Made by a program: the position numbers and the translations under genes. Under the pieces are notes generated by a model. That model was not told the DNA's origin. It made no database searches and saw only the letters and a program-made list of their open reading frames with translations. A DNA stretch of 64,000 nt from Aureococcus anophagefferens (lineage: Eukaryota > Sar > Pelagophyceae > Pelagomonadales > Pelagomonadaceae), in NCBI RefSeq assembly GCF_000186865.1, contig NW_008705561.1, forward strand, positions 2,172,219 to 2,236,218. The letters are read 5' to 3'. This document shows, in pieces, positions 8,501-18,739 of the stretch (positions are counted from its first letter, which is position 1; the number at the start of each line of letters is the position of its first letter).

Positions 8501-11500
8501 CGCGCCGCGTCCGCGAGCGCCGCGCCGACGACGACGCCCGCGTCGAGCGTGTCGCGGCAGTCGACGACGCGGAGCTTTTCGCAGCGCCGCAGCGCCGCGA
8601 CGAGCTCCAAGGCGCCCGCGGGGTTCATGCCCGTGTCGTGCGCGCGAGGCAAGGCGACGGCGCCCCGGGGCCGCGCGGACGTCGTCGTCCGCTGCGGCGG
8701 CGGGTTCCAGACGGACATGTCGAAGGCTAGCGACTGGTGCGGCAGGCGCAGCTCCTCGAGGGCCGCGCGCGCGTCGTCGGACGCGACGTGGTCGAGCGCG
8801 CGGGCCAGCACGACGCAGCCGCCGGCCTCGAGGCGCCGCGGCGGCCCGGCCGACGCCTCGCGCACGAAGCGCCGCGGCACGTTCGTCTCGCGGCGGACGA
8901 CGCGGCTCGCGGCGTCGACGTAGGCCAGGTCCACGGCGCCGTCGTCGCGGAGCGCCGCGACCGTCGCCGGGTAGAAGCGGCGGCCGCCCTGGAAGCGCGC
9001 CTCGACGCTCTGGTCGACGGACAAGGGGTGGTCCGCGTCGAGGTCCGGGCCCAGGGCCAACACTTTCAGGAACGGCGGCGCCGTCGCCTTCAATCGGCCC
9101 ACGGGCACGCCGCAGAGCAGCTCGATGGCGGGGCAGTCGTCGAGGAGCGCCGCGAGCGCGCGCCCCGCGGCCTCCGTCAACGCGTTCGACCGCGCGTCCA
9201 ACGTCCGCAGCGACGGCGTCGCCCGCGCGAAGGCCGCCAGCGCCTCGACGCCTCGTATGTCCGGGATCCACGCCGCGTGGACGTAGTCCAGGTAGAGCTT
9301 GGACCGGTGGCTGCCGCCGCGCTTCCGCGAGTGGAACGTCTCGCGCTCGAAGCCCGGCCGCCGCTCGGCGCCGACGCAGCACCGGTTCGCGGACACGTCG
9401 AGCTCCGCGAGCGCCGGCGTTTGGGCAACCCGGAGCGCGTCGCAGAGCGTCGCCACGGCGCCGCCGCAGAGCAGGTTGCCGCTCAGGTCCAGCTTCACCA
9501 ACGTCGGCGCGCTCGTCGTGAGGCGCGGCGCGAGCTGGTCGACGGCCGCGGCCCCCAGACCGCCGTTCGAGATCGCGACGGTGCCCAGGGTGTGCGTCTC
9601 CGCCAGCAGGCTCACGAGCGTCATGGCGTTGCGGTCGCCGACGGCCCCGTCGAGGCGCAGGACCGCCGCGCGGCCGCCCGGGCTCTCCAACCCCAGGAGC
9701 GCGCGCGCAAGCGCGGCGACGTAGGCCCCCCGCCGCCGGCCGTCGTCCGCGGCCGCCAGGTCCCCGAACATCTGGACGACCTGCTGCCACCAGCCCCGCT
9801 CGAAGAGCGCCGACGGCCGGCCGCCGGGCGCCAGCGCCAACCGCGCGAACGTCGCCGCGAACGCGTCCGCGCCCTTCCCGGCGTCCGCCTCCGCGTCGAA
9901 GTACAGCGCGCACTGCTCCGCCGCGAGGAACTCCTGGAACGTCAGATGGGCGAACCGGTACTTGTCCGCGCCGCGCTCGCTGAACCAGGCCAGCAGCGGC
10001 AGGCGCCCGCGCTGCGCCGCGTCCGCGACCGCGCGCCAGTCCGCCTCCGAGACGCCCGGCGTGTCGCGGACCGCGTCGAGCACGAGGTCGTCGCCGAAGT
10101 CGCGCGTGCCCCGGCCGCCGTCGGCGCTGTGGGCGCGCCAGGCGACCTTGCGTAGCAGGGACCGCGCGACGCCCGGCGGCGCGTCGCCGAGCTTGTCGAG
10201 CATCGACGTCAACGCCGTCCGGTAGACCAGCCCCCGGTTCAAATCCCCGGCCAAACCCTCGCCCTGGAAGACCGACAGCGTCACGGACAGGAGGAGCGGG
10301 TTCGCGGCCATGCGCTGGAGCGCCGCGTTCAGGCGCAGCTGCCCGAGAAACGTCTCGAACTGGCCGTCGTCGCCGAGCCGCTTCCGCGCGATCGCTTCGA
10401 TCTGTCCCTGGTCCAGCTGCAGCACGCGCACGCGCCGGAAGCGCGCGTAGGCCGGCCCCTCGAGCGCCTTCATCTCCCGCGACGTCACGACCAGCGGGTG
10501 CCGCGCGTACTCGTCGCGGATCTCCCGCTCGAGCCTGTGCCGAATTCAAATCTTCAACTCGACTTCAATGTGAGCGTACGCGACAGTTTCGACAAAATCT
10601 CTTCGGCCGTGCTTCGAGAACTCGACGAGAGCAATCGATTCGTCCAAAAATCAGCCGAATCGACTTCGATTTGACCGAGCTAGAGAATTCTCAAGTTTGG
10701 TCAGGACCACCCAAACCAGTGGTTGAATTCGGCACAGGCTCGAGCCGCGCGTCCAGCGCGCCCGCCTCGTCGACGCCGTCCAGGATGAGCAGCAGGCGCC
10801 GCTCCTGGCGCGCCTTGTCGAAGAAGCGCCAGCGCGCCTCGGCGCAGGTCTGGCGCAGGTAGGCCCAGGCCAGCGGCGCCGCGGGCCGCGCGGTTTCCGG
10901 CGCGAAGACGCGGACGACGTCGCAGACCCGCACCAAACAGGGGATGAGGTACGCGTGGCGCGGCTCGCGCATGGTCCAGGTCAGCAGCTGCTTCGCGAAG
11001 GTCGTCTTCCCGCCCGCCGGGTCGCCGACCACCAGCAAGGGCTCCGCCTCGAGGTCGCGGCGCCGGACGTCGCGGAGCGTCTTCGACGACGAGCCGTTCG
11101 GCTTCACGTCGAAGGTGCCGTCGCCGTTGACGCGGATGACGCGCGCCTCCGCCGGCGGCGCGTCGGCGACGCGCGCCCAGACGCGCGCGTTGAGCGCGAC
11201 CTCCTCGGCGAAGGCGCTCAGCACGTCGTCGAAGGCCTCGGCGTCCGCCAGTTCGCAGTCGCGCGCCTCGAGCCGCAGCGACACGCACTGCTGCATGATG
11301 TCGAGGTCCTCGCCCGTGATGGGGTTCACGATCGTGCCGTGGTCGAGCTGCGCCGACGCGCGGTAGCGGCTCCGCTCGTCCTCGAGGAACCGCGCGCCGT
11401 CCCAGGGCTTGGCCGTCTCGAGGAGCGCGGCCCGCGGGACCGCGACGCAGCCGCGGAGCTCCAGCGCGCCCGCGGCGCCCGCGGCGAAGATCGCCGCGCA

Positions 11501-12997
11501 GTCGACGGCGAGCTTGCGCTGGCGCCAGCCCGACGTCGCCGGCGGCTTCGCCGCGGCGTCCAGCGACGCGACGCAGAGCTCGCCCAGCAGGTACCACGGC
11601 GGCGGCCGGCAGTCGAGCACGTCCGCGACGCGGTCCGCGGCGCCGAGCAGCACCTCGTTGAGGTGCGCCGCCGCGTGGCGCAGGGACGCCGTCTGCAGGC
11701 CCTTGAGCACCTCCGCCTCGACGACGGGCGTGTCGTAGCGGCTCTCCAAAACCGCGGCGACGAGCGCCGCGGCCAGGCCCGACGCCTCGCGGAGCGCGGC
11801 GTCGGCGGAGCCGCTCTGCGCCGCGGCCACGAGCTTCTGGCCGCCGCGGAGGGACCCCGTCAGCGCCAGCAGCTCCGGCGGCGGCGCCTCGCCGGACCGG
11901 ATGGCCGCCGCGAGCGCCGCGCCGTCGTCGCGCGTTAAGCCGAGCTGCGCCGTCAGATCCGCCGCCTCCAGGCCCGCGGCGTCGCGCGGCGTCATGGGGA
12001 AGACGGCGTCGGCGACGACGAGGTCCCAGGCGAAGCTCAGCGGCTCGCTCAGCGCCGACACGGCGTCGACGCCCGCGCCGAGCGCCGCGGGCCAGTGGCC
12101 CCCGCCGTCGACGTCGACGACGCACCGCGCGAGGTCCAGCGCGGGGAACGCGACGTCGGGCACGAAGGCGCTCTCGACGCGGGCGCCCCGCGCCTCGAGG
12201 GCCGCGCGGAGCGTCGCCGCTGCCGCCGCCAACCCCTCGAAGGACTTGCGGCGGTCGTCGACGGACGGGCCGACGGCGAGGAAGTTGCGGCCGTCGCCGC
12301 GGCTCCGCAGCGCGGCCGCCGCCGCGTCGAAGCCGCCGCCGCCCAGCGCGCCCGGCGCGACGGCCTCGACGCGGTCCTCGAGCGCTCGCAGGAGCCGCGC
12401 GACGCCGTCGCCGTCGACGGAGCCCGCGCGCCGCAAACTCCGCTCGAAGTCGCCGCCGGGCCCGTAGACGTCGCCGACGACGCGCGCGAAGAGCCCCCGC
12501 CGCCGCGCCGCCGCGGCGACGGCGGCCTCGGACGCCGCCTCGTCGCCGCCGGCGACGAGCCCGCCCGTGGCCCCCGCGGCCGCCTCGCGGTTCTCCGTCC
12601 GAAACGCCGACACCGACGACGTCACGGACGCGACCTCCGTCCGCTGCGAGAAGAAGCCCGGCGCGTCCCAGCAGGCGCCGCCGCAGGTCAGGGCCACGCA
12701 CCGCGCCTGGCCCGCGGCGATCTGCCGCGCCTCGGACGCGACGCCGAGCCGCGTCGCGTTGCGATGCGCGGCCTCGTAGGCGCCGCCGTCGCCGCCGACG
12801 CGGAAGAGCAGGCGCGCGCCGACGACCTCGGCGCCGCCGCCGTCGAAGCAGCGGCCGAGGCACACGACCTCGTCGCCGCGGGCCAGGACGAGGGACGCCT
12901 CGGCGCGCGCGCGGCCCGCGTAGGCGACGCGCAGGAGGCCGAAGAGGGCGTCGGGTACGCCGGCCTCGAGCGTCACCGCCGTTTCCACGTCCATCAT
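5589..12997 (-). CDS. giant NACHT-LRR (NLR-like) protein with three introner introns
   Basis: Exons on the minus strand: 12997-10746, 10534-7976, 7777-6065 and 5853-5589. They sum to 6789 nt, an exact frame of 2262 residues. Residues 1-640 are an unassigned N-terminal region with a small Tudor/SH3-like stretch near 600. The NACHT ATPase has Walker A GDPAGGKTT (K664) and Walker B LLLILDGVDE (D740-E744), followed by a winged-helix-like YRFAHLTFQEFLAAEQC near 945-960. Leucine-rich (RNI-type) repeats such as LVKLDLSGNLLCGGAV follow to about residue 2170, interrupted by a Tudor-like insert near 1250-1295 (GGRRFYPATVAALRDDGAVD). The tail is acidic (SSSSEEEEDDDEA). The start at 12997 (MMDVET) is preferred; an in-frame ATG at 13123 is possible. 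NLRs are nucleotide-switched sensors in animals and fungi; a sensing role here is inference. Confidence 0.8.
5854..6056 (+). mobile_element. introner copy 1 (family A, 203 bp), intron 3 of the NLR-like gene
   Basis: The termini are inverted repeats (CTGTGTGGAA ... TTCCACACAG). An 8-bp duplication CGGGCGAC flanks it at 5846-5853 and 6057-6064. On the gene (minus) strand the duplication reads GTCGCCCG, giving a GT donor, and the element end gives CACACAG. The intron is therefore 6064-5854 (211 nt), and splicing restores LFPLASPEARDLVDKM. The element lies antisense to its host gene, judged by the conserved core GGCTGATTTTTGGACGA. Confidence 0.93.
7778..7967 (-). mobile_element. introner copy 2 (family B, ~190 bp), intron 2 of the NLR-like gene
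   Basis: Flanked by CGCCGCAC at 7770-7777 and 7968-7975; on the gene strand this is GTGCGGCG, a GT donor. The ends are CTGGGCAGCACAAGAG and, reverse-complemented, CGGGGCAGGACAAGAG. The intron is 7975-7778. Splicing restores ACQVCDNDACGAQWRSNDI, inside a Cys-rich knuckle. The core TGATTTTTGGACGAGCGAT reads on the minus strand, so it is in sense with the host gene. Confidence 0.92.
10535..10737 (-). mobile_element. introner copy 3 (family A, 203 bp), intron 1 of the NLR-like gene
   Basis: Flanked by the palindromic duplication GCTCGAGC at 10527-10534 and 10738-10745. Both ends carry CTGTGCCGAATTCAA, a variant shared by left and right termini. Exact removal of one duplication plus the element joins DGVDEAGALDARLE to REIRDEYARHPLVVTSRE, a continuous NACHT domain. 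The donor must then be GC (GCTCGAGC). The internal GT at the element edge would add 10 nt and break the frame, unless an acceptor 13 nt downstream is used. Confidence 0.92.
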
Positions 12998-13247
12998 CTC
13001 GCTATGTTGATGTTGGTTGGTTGGTCGCGCCGTCGACGCACGACTGCGCCCGCCACTCGACGCGCGCTCCAGCCGGAGATTATTTCGACGAGGGTCCGAG
13101 GCGAGCCTCGAGCGCTGCGGCAATATGGCTGCATCAAACCTTCAACCGGGCCTTCAACGTGGCGAGACGACACAAAAGGTTCAGACGCCTAACCAGGCCC
13201 AAGCAGCCTCCAAACCACGAGCGAAGCGACTTTAGAACACGACCCCG
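12998..13247. other. 250-bp upstream region of the NLR-like gene
   Basis: It separates the NLR-like gene start from the stop of the co-directional SET gene. It holds an in-frame upward extension of the NLR frame (alternative ATG 13123) but no clear promoter element. Confidence 0.4.
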
Positions 13248-14417
13248 TCATCGCCCGATGACGGCGAAGGCCTGGTCGACCTTCTCGAGCTGGCCGAGGA
13301 TGATGTGCATCTCGCCGAGGCGCGTGAGGACCGCGTGGCGCTCCCAGGGCGCGAGGTCGCCGGCCAAGGCGTCGGCGTCGTCGTCGGGCGCCGCCGGGTA
13401 GGCGCGGAGCTTCGCGAGGAGCGCGTCGCGGAGCACGTCGAGGCACGCGCGCTCGTTGCGGAGGCTCACGGGCGTCGACACCTCGACGGCGCCGCCGAGG
13501 CCCCGCGCGCCCGCGTTGACGGCGTCCTCCGTCGTGAGGAGCGCCGCGCGCAGCGACCGGAGCGCGTTCGCCGCGAGGGGCGACGCGCGCGTCAGCACGT
13601 CGTCGGCGCCGCCGCCGGGCACGGGCGCCGCGGCGTCGTCGACGCGCCGGCGCGCGGCGCAGAGCTCCGACCGCGCGAGGACGACGGCGTCGTGGGGGTT
13701 GTTCTCGAGCGCGAAGCCGTAGACGCGCAGCAGCTTCGCGTTCGACAGCGGGCCGTAGCTGATCGTGACCTCGTCGCCGGGCTCGAGGTCGGCGACGGCC
13801 ACGAGCGCTTTCGCGCCGCCGTCGCCGTCGGCGATCGCCGCCGTGGGCCGGAGGTCGTGGTTCGCGAGGTCCAGGGCCGGCACGAGCGTGAACTCGAAGG
13901 CGTCGTCCTCGAAGCCCGAGAGCGCGCGGGACCGCGCGAGGCACGACAGGCGGAGGTAGTCGCGCTCGGGCGCCGCGAGGCGCAGCGCTTTGTGCGCGGC
14001 GCCGACGAGGCTCGCGAACTGTTCCGCGCCGTTGCGCGCCGGCGACCCGTCGAGCGCCGCGAGCCGCTCCGCGGGCCAGAGCGACGGCACGTCCGGCGGC
14101 TCCGCGGGAAGCGTCGCGACGTACGGCGCCGACTCGGCCTCGCCCGAGAGCAGCGCGAGCGTCGTCAGCGTCGCCGCGGCCACGCGGCTGTCTCCGCCGC
14201 TCAGCGCGTCGACCTCGGCGACGAGCGCGCGCGGCGCGCGCGCGCGGATCGACGCCTGCGTGATCCAGAGCGCCGGCGGCACGGCCAGCAGCTGCGTGCC
14301 GGCGGCGATGCGCTGGGACGCGAAGAGGCCGCGGCCGCGCGCGCCCACTTTGCAGACGACGCCGGCGTGGAGGTTGACGAGCTTTGCGTAGTGCCTGAGG
14401 ACGGATTCGGCCGCCAT
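13248..14417 (-). CDS. SET-domain protein lysine methyltransferase (SETD3/RLSMT-like)
   Basis: 389 residues from ATG 14417. The split SET fold starts at residues about 15-50 (VVCKVGARGRGLFASQRIAAGTQLLAVPP). After a helical insert it resumes with 'VPALDLANHD' and 'LEPGDEVTISYGPLSNAK' followed by LLRVYGFALENNPHD. These are the NH..., ISYG and GF motifs typical of the SETD3/Rubisco-LSMT class. A helical C-terminal substrate-binding-like domain follows (LRNERACLDVLRDALLAKLR). The first 15 residues show no clear plastid targeting, so a cytosolic or nuclear target is as likely as a plastid one. Substrate is unknown. Family membership is from the motifs; the exact subfamily is inferred. Confidence 0.8.
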   Translation of the reverse strand: MAAESVLRHYAKLVNLHAGVVCKVGARGRGLFASQRIAAGTQLLAVPPALWITQASIRARAPRALVAEVDALSGGDSRVAAATLTTLALLSGEAESAPYVATLPAEPPDVPSLWPAERLAALDGSPARNGAEQFASLVGAAHKALRLAAPERDYLRLSCLARSRALSGFEDDAFEFTLVPALDLANHDLRPTAAIADGDGGAKALVAVADLEPGDEVTISYGPLSNAKLLRVYGFALENNPHDAVVLARSELCAARRRVDDAAAPVPGGGADDVLTRASPLAANALRSLRAALLTTEDAVNAGARGLGGAVEVSTPVSLRNERACLDVLRDALLAKLRAYPAAPDDDADALAGDLAPWERHAVLTRLGEMHIILGQLEKVDQAFAVIGR

Positions 14418-14548
14418 TGCAAGCTCAGACTACTCTGTCAGAGGCGCATCGCAGAGCCGAGCAGGGGTAAACATCTCGTCCTTGCAATCTCCTTGAAGTG
14501 TGGCAGAGATGGCTGGAGAGCGGCCGCCCAAGCGCGTCGTCACGCGAC

Positions 14549-14617
14549 AGCCTCACCCATGCGCAAAGCGCCGTAAACACTAAAGCGCGTGCCAGCCTCA
14601 CCCATGCACGCAGCGCC
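14549..14617. repeat. ~26-bp direct repeat in the SET/GH95 intergenic region
   Basis: Two imperfect copies of CAGCCTCACCCATGC followed by AGCGCCGTAAA occur about 42 bp apart, between the divergent SET gene (start 14417) and GH95 gene (start 14628). They may be promoter elements. Confidence 0.5.
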
Positions 14618-14627
14618 GTAAAACACC

Positions 14628-17600
14628 ATGCGCCACAAGCCGAAGCGGCGCGACCACAACGATGAAAACTCCAGCGTTGCGCGGTCGCCGCGATCGCCGC
14701 AGTCACCGCGGCCGCAGAAACCGACGACCAGCCTCACCACCTTGTGGTGCGCGCTGGGCCTCGTCGTCGCGACGTTTTGCTTCCTCGTCTGGCGGCTCGA
14801 GGCGGATCCGCCGGCGCGCGCCAGTCAGCCGCCGCCCAAACCGACGCGGCCGGCGCCGCCGCGCGCGGTCGTCACCGCCGTCGCGGCCGCGGCCACGGTC
14901 GTCACGCCGGCGGCCGCCGCGCGCGCCGCGGCGAACCTCTGCGCGCCGTCGGCCTGGCGCAACGGCACGGACCTCAAGGGCGGCGACCTGCCCAACGGCT
15001 TCGTCGAGGCGGCGACGGCGGCCGAGTGCTGCGGCAAGTGCGCCGCGCGCGGCAACTGCGTCGCCTGGACGCTGGCGGAGGGCTGCTGGCTCAAGGGCGC
15101 GCGGTCCGCGGCCTCGCCCGACGCCAAGCTCGTCTCCGGCTTCATCGCCGGCCGCGTCGGCGTCGACGCCGCCGCGCTGAAGAAGCTGCGCGCGCCGGCG
15201 TGGGTCGGGACGACGCCGCAGGAGAAGCGGCGCGCGCGGACGGCGCCGTTCGCGTGCCGCGGCGACCGGGCGACGGCGCTCGACGGCGAGCGCCACCTCT
15301 ACGCCGCCGCGCCCGCCGCGGACTGGTCCGAGGCCTACCCGCTGGGCAACGGCGCGCTCCGGGGCGGGAAAAAGGGTGCCCAAAGGCTCCTCTCTCGGCC
15401 GTTTCCCGCTCGTTTCGGCTGATTTTTGGACGAGCGATCATCTCTCGGAACGGTCTCGATGTTTTTTTCTGGAACGGCCACGCTGAAGCGAATCACCCAG
15501 GCGCGCTCGGCGCGCTCCTCGGCGGCGAGCCGTGGGTCGGCGGCGTCGCGCTCGCGGAGGAGTCGCTCTACGAGACGCGGACGAAGGTCGAGAAGGCGCA
15601 CGCGGCCGCGCGCGCCGCCGGCGACGCGAAGCGCGCCGAGCGCGCCAAGGCCGGCAAGGCGACGCCCGACGACGCGAGGTGGGCGCGGCGGCCGAAGACG
15701 CCGCGCGACGCCTTCGCGAACGCGCGCGCCGCGCTCTTGGCCGGCGACGTCGCCGAGGCCCACGAGCAGAGCCGCTGGCTCGACGGCGGGCCCGTGGCGT
15801 CGTTCATGGGCCTGGCGACGCTCCGCTTCGTCGTCGGCGGCGACGCCGCGGGCGCGCCGCGGCCGCCGGAGCCGCCGCGGGACCCGAAGAAGCCGCGGCC
15901 GCCGCGGAGCCTCGCCGCCGAGCTCGCCCTCGTCGCGCGGAGCGACGCCGTGCGCGGCTACGCGCGGTCCCTCGACGTCCGCGACGCGGTCTTCGAGGCG
16001 TCGTTCGAAGCGCGGAACGAGACGCGGCGGCTCACCGCGCTCGCGTCGCGGCCCGACGCCGTGCTCGCGCTGCGCTTCGACTGCGCGGGCCCGGAAGGCG
16101 CCTGCGCCGCCGTCGAGTTCGGCCTCGACCGCGCGGGCGCCGGCGACGCCGCGGCGCTCCCCGCGGGCGGCGGCTCGAGCGACGTCGTGCTTCTGGCGAG
16201 CGCGCCCGCGGGCGACGACCTGGCCTGGGCGGCCTGCGCGGTCGCGGTCGACGCGGCGCCGGCGGCCGTCGCGCCGGACCTGGACCCGTCGCTCCTGGCC
16301 CGCGTCTTCGGCGCGGAGACGCCGCCGCGCACGGCGACGCGCCGCGGCGAGGCCGTCGTGCTGCTCGTCGCGGGCGCGACGTCCTACGACGGCGCGGACC
16401 CGCGGGAGACCTGCGTGGCGCGGCTCGCCGGCGCGGCGCGCCGCGGCTGGGACGACCTCCGGGGCCGCCACGTCGCCGACTTCCGCGCGGCGGCCGGAAG
16501 AGCGACGCTGCGGCTCGCGGACGCGGCCGAGCCGCGGGGCCGGCCGACGGCGGAGCGCGTCGAGCGCCTCGGCGCGCCCTGCGGCAACGGCACGGCGCCG
16601 GCGACGGCGCCGAAGCTCCTGAGCCTCGCCTTCGCCTACGGCCGCTACCTCCTCGCGTCGTCGAGCCGGCGAGGCGGCCTGCCCGCGAACCTCCAGGGCG
16701 TCTGGGCCGACGGCGCGGTGCATCGGCGTCCCCGCGCGCTTCTCTGAACTTACCCATGTTTTTTCTCTCCTCCTAGGTCTCGCGGCGCCGTGGAACGGCG
16801 ACTACCACCTCAACATCAACCTGCAGATGACGTACTGGGCGGCCTGGTCCGCGAACGTCGGCGAGGCCGCGGCGCCGCTGGTCGACTTCCTCGAGGGCCT
16901 CGCGGCGGCGGGCGCAAAGACCGCGCGCGAGTGGTACGGCGCGCCGGGCTGGGTCGCGCACGGCTACACGGACCTCTGGCGCGACGCGCGCGCGCTCGGC
17001 GAGAACAAGTGGGCGCTCTGCGCGACGTGCGGCGCCTGGGCCGCGCTCGCGCTCTCGGAGGCGTCCGAGCACGCGCCGGGCGACGCTTCCAAGCTCGCCG
17101 CGGCCGCGCGCGTGCTCGGCGGCGCGCTCGACTTCTTCGAGGGCTACCTGCTGCCCGTCGCGGCCGGCGACGCGGGCAAGCTCGGGCTCCCGAGCGCCCC
17201 CGCGCTGCTCTCCGGGCCGTCGACGTCGCCGGAGAATTCGTACCGGCTCAACGGGTCCGCGGCGAGTCTGAGGGGCGCGTCCAAGGCCCGCGACGACTGG
17301 GGCTTCGTCGCGCTGTCGCCCGCGCTCGACGTCGCCGTGCTCCATCGCCTGGCGACGGCCTACGGGGAGCTCTGCGCGCGCGGCGCGGCGTGCGCGGCGG
17401 CGACGGAGGCCTTCGCGGCGCGGCTCCTCGCAGGGCAGGAAAAGAGAGCGAAATTCCCAACTTCAAAGGCTTCTTTCTCGGCCGTTTTCCACTCGTTTTG
17501 GCTGATTTTTGGACGAGCGATCGTCTCTCGGAACGGTCTCGAAACGTGGATGCTTTTTCCGGAACGCGCGCGCGCGGAACACTCACGTTGAAGCGACATT

Positions 17601-18739
17601 GAATCACCCTTTTGCTGCCCAGGCTCCTCGCGTCGTTGCCCCACGGCGGCCGCCCCGTCGCCGACGCCGAGGGGATGCTCCGCGAGTACCCCGTCGCCGT
17701 CGGCGGCCGCGCGGCGGCCGCGCCGGACGAGGCGCACCGCCACTTCTCGGGTCTGTTTGCCCTCTACCCGGGCCGCCAGCTGTCGCCCCTCGACGACGCC
17801 GACGGCGCGGCGGCCGCGGCCGCGCGCACGCTGGACCGCAAGCTCGCGGCCGGCGGCGGCCACACGGGCCGGTCGCGGCGTCCGACGATTTTCGAGAGAT
17901 TCGGGGTGGGAGAAATCGTCACCGTCGTGCTTCGTAGGCTGGTCGCGCGCGTGGGCCGCGAGCCTGGCGGCGCGGACGCTCGACGGCGCGGCCGTGGAGC
18001 GGTCGCTCGTCGAGCTCGTCGCGGGCTACTTCTGCGGCAACCTCCTCGCGACGCACCCGCCCCTCCGGCCCGAGCCCAAGCTCAAGGCCGCGGGCTGCGA
18101 CACGCGCTTCGCTGCGTGTGGAATGGCCCCGTCCAGCAAGACTTCAGAACTCTCTGGCTCGATTCGGCTGATTTTTGGACGAGTCGTCTGCTCTCGTCGA
18201 GTGCTCCACGAACGAAACCGTCGCATACGATCTTATTGAAGTCGGGTTGAAGATTCGGTGTCCCGCCCAGGTGCTTCGAGCGCGCGCCGCCGCCGGGCCG
18301 CGCGGGGCCGCCGGACCGCGGGATGATCACGTCGTCCGGGGACGTGTTCCAGCTCGACGGCAACCTCGGCTTCCTCGCCGCGGCGACGGAGGCGCTCCTC
18401 CAGTCGCACCGCGGCGCCCTCGCCGGCGGGCCGCCCGTCGAGCTCCACTTATTGCCCGCGCTGCCGCCGTCGTGGCGCGCCGGCGCGGCGACGGGCCTCC
18501 GCGCGCGCGGCGGCCTCGAGGTGGACCTGCGCTGGGCCGTCGGAAGGCTGACCAACGCGACGGTGACCGTCGTCGAGGACGGCGGGGTGGGGGTCGCGCG
18601 CGTCCGCAGCCGCGCGCGGCTCCGCGCCGTCGGCGGCCGCCTCGAGGCCGCGGCGGGGCCCGACGCGCGCGGCGACCACACGGCGACGCTCGCGGGGCTC
18701 GAGGTGGGGGTGGCGGTGTGGCTGTTCGCGGTGGGGTGA
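14628..18739 (+). CDS. membrane-anchored GH95-like glycoside hydrolase (alpha-L-fucosidase family)
   Basis: Six exons: 14628-15351, 15501-16712, 16777-17422, 17623-17867, 17938-18103 and 18271-18739. They sum to 3462 nt, 1153 residues in frame. A basic N-tail and one membrane span ([17 protein letters not shown], about 39-56) suggest a type II protein. A Cys-rich PAN/apple-like region follows ([20 protein letters not shown]). The GH95 landmarks are [19 protein letters not shown], '[20 protein letters not shown]' then LQGVWADG, '[17 protein letters not shown]', [18 protein letters not shown] and [20 protein letters not shown]. The family cleaves alpha-1,2-fucosyl or related alpha-L-galactosyl linkages; substrate here is unknown. 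All introns fall inside conserved blocks, and only the exact splices given restore them. Confidence 0.85.
15360..15500 (+). mobile_element. introner copy 4 (family B, 141 bp), intron 1 of the GH95 gene
   Basis: Flanked by GCGCGCTC at 15352-15359 and 15501-15508. The intron 15352-15500 with a GC donor restores [18 protein letters not shown] donor at 15376 would instead retain 24 nt in frame, adding 8 residues to the motif. The left end is CGGGGCGGGAAAAAGGGTG; the right end is truncated (AATCACCCAG). The core is in sense with the gene. Confidence 0.88.
16713..16776 (+). other. spliceosomal intron 2 of the GH95 gene, GC-AG, 64 bp
   Basis: Only the phase joining GAC-G to GT-CTC gives [15 protein letters not shown], the GH95 motif. 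The donor is then GC (GCGCGGTG). A T-rich tract ending CTCCTCCTAG precedes the acceptor. No flanking 8-bp duplication is visible, so this is an ordinary or fully decayed intron. Confidence 0.75.
17431..17622 (+). mobile_element. introner copy 5 (family B, 192 bp), intron 3 of the GH95 gene
   Basis: Flanked by GCTCCTCG at 17423-17430 and 17623-17630. The ends are CAGGGCAGGAAAAGAG and CTTTTGCTGCCCAG. The intron 17423-17622 uses a GC donor; no GT lies close by in the element. Splicing restores [16 protein letters not shown]. The core is in sense with the gene. Confidence 0.92.
17868..17937 (+). other. 70-bp GC-AG intron 4 of the GH95 gene, possible decayed introner
   Basis: Removal joins GGHTG to WSRAWAAS, the conserved GH95 motif. 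The intron starts GCCGGTCG and the next exon starts GCTGGTCG, an 8-bp repeat with one mismatch, the same geometry as the introners. The interior has none of the introner core. Confidence 0.75.
18112..18270 (+). mobile_element. introner copy 6 (A-like left end, B-like right end, 159 bp), intron 5 of the GH95 gene
   Basis: Flanked by GCGCTTCG (18104-18111) and GTGCTTCG (18271-18278), an 8-bp duplication with one C/T difference. The left end CTGCGTGTGGAAT is family A; the right end CCCGCCCAG resembles family B. The core GGCTGATTTTTGGACGA is present, in sense with the gene. The intron 18104-18270 (GC donor) joins AAGCDT to [12 protein letters not shown] donor at 18116 would retain 12 nt in frame. 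Confidence 0.85.

Noticed and set aside
12997..13123. Upstream extension of the NLR-like frame to ATG 13123
   Set aside because: The added 42 residues are Arg/Ser-rich without pattern; the MMDVET start is preferred, though the extension cannot be excluded.
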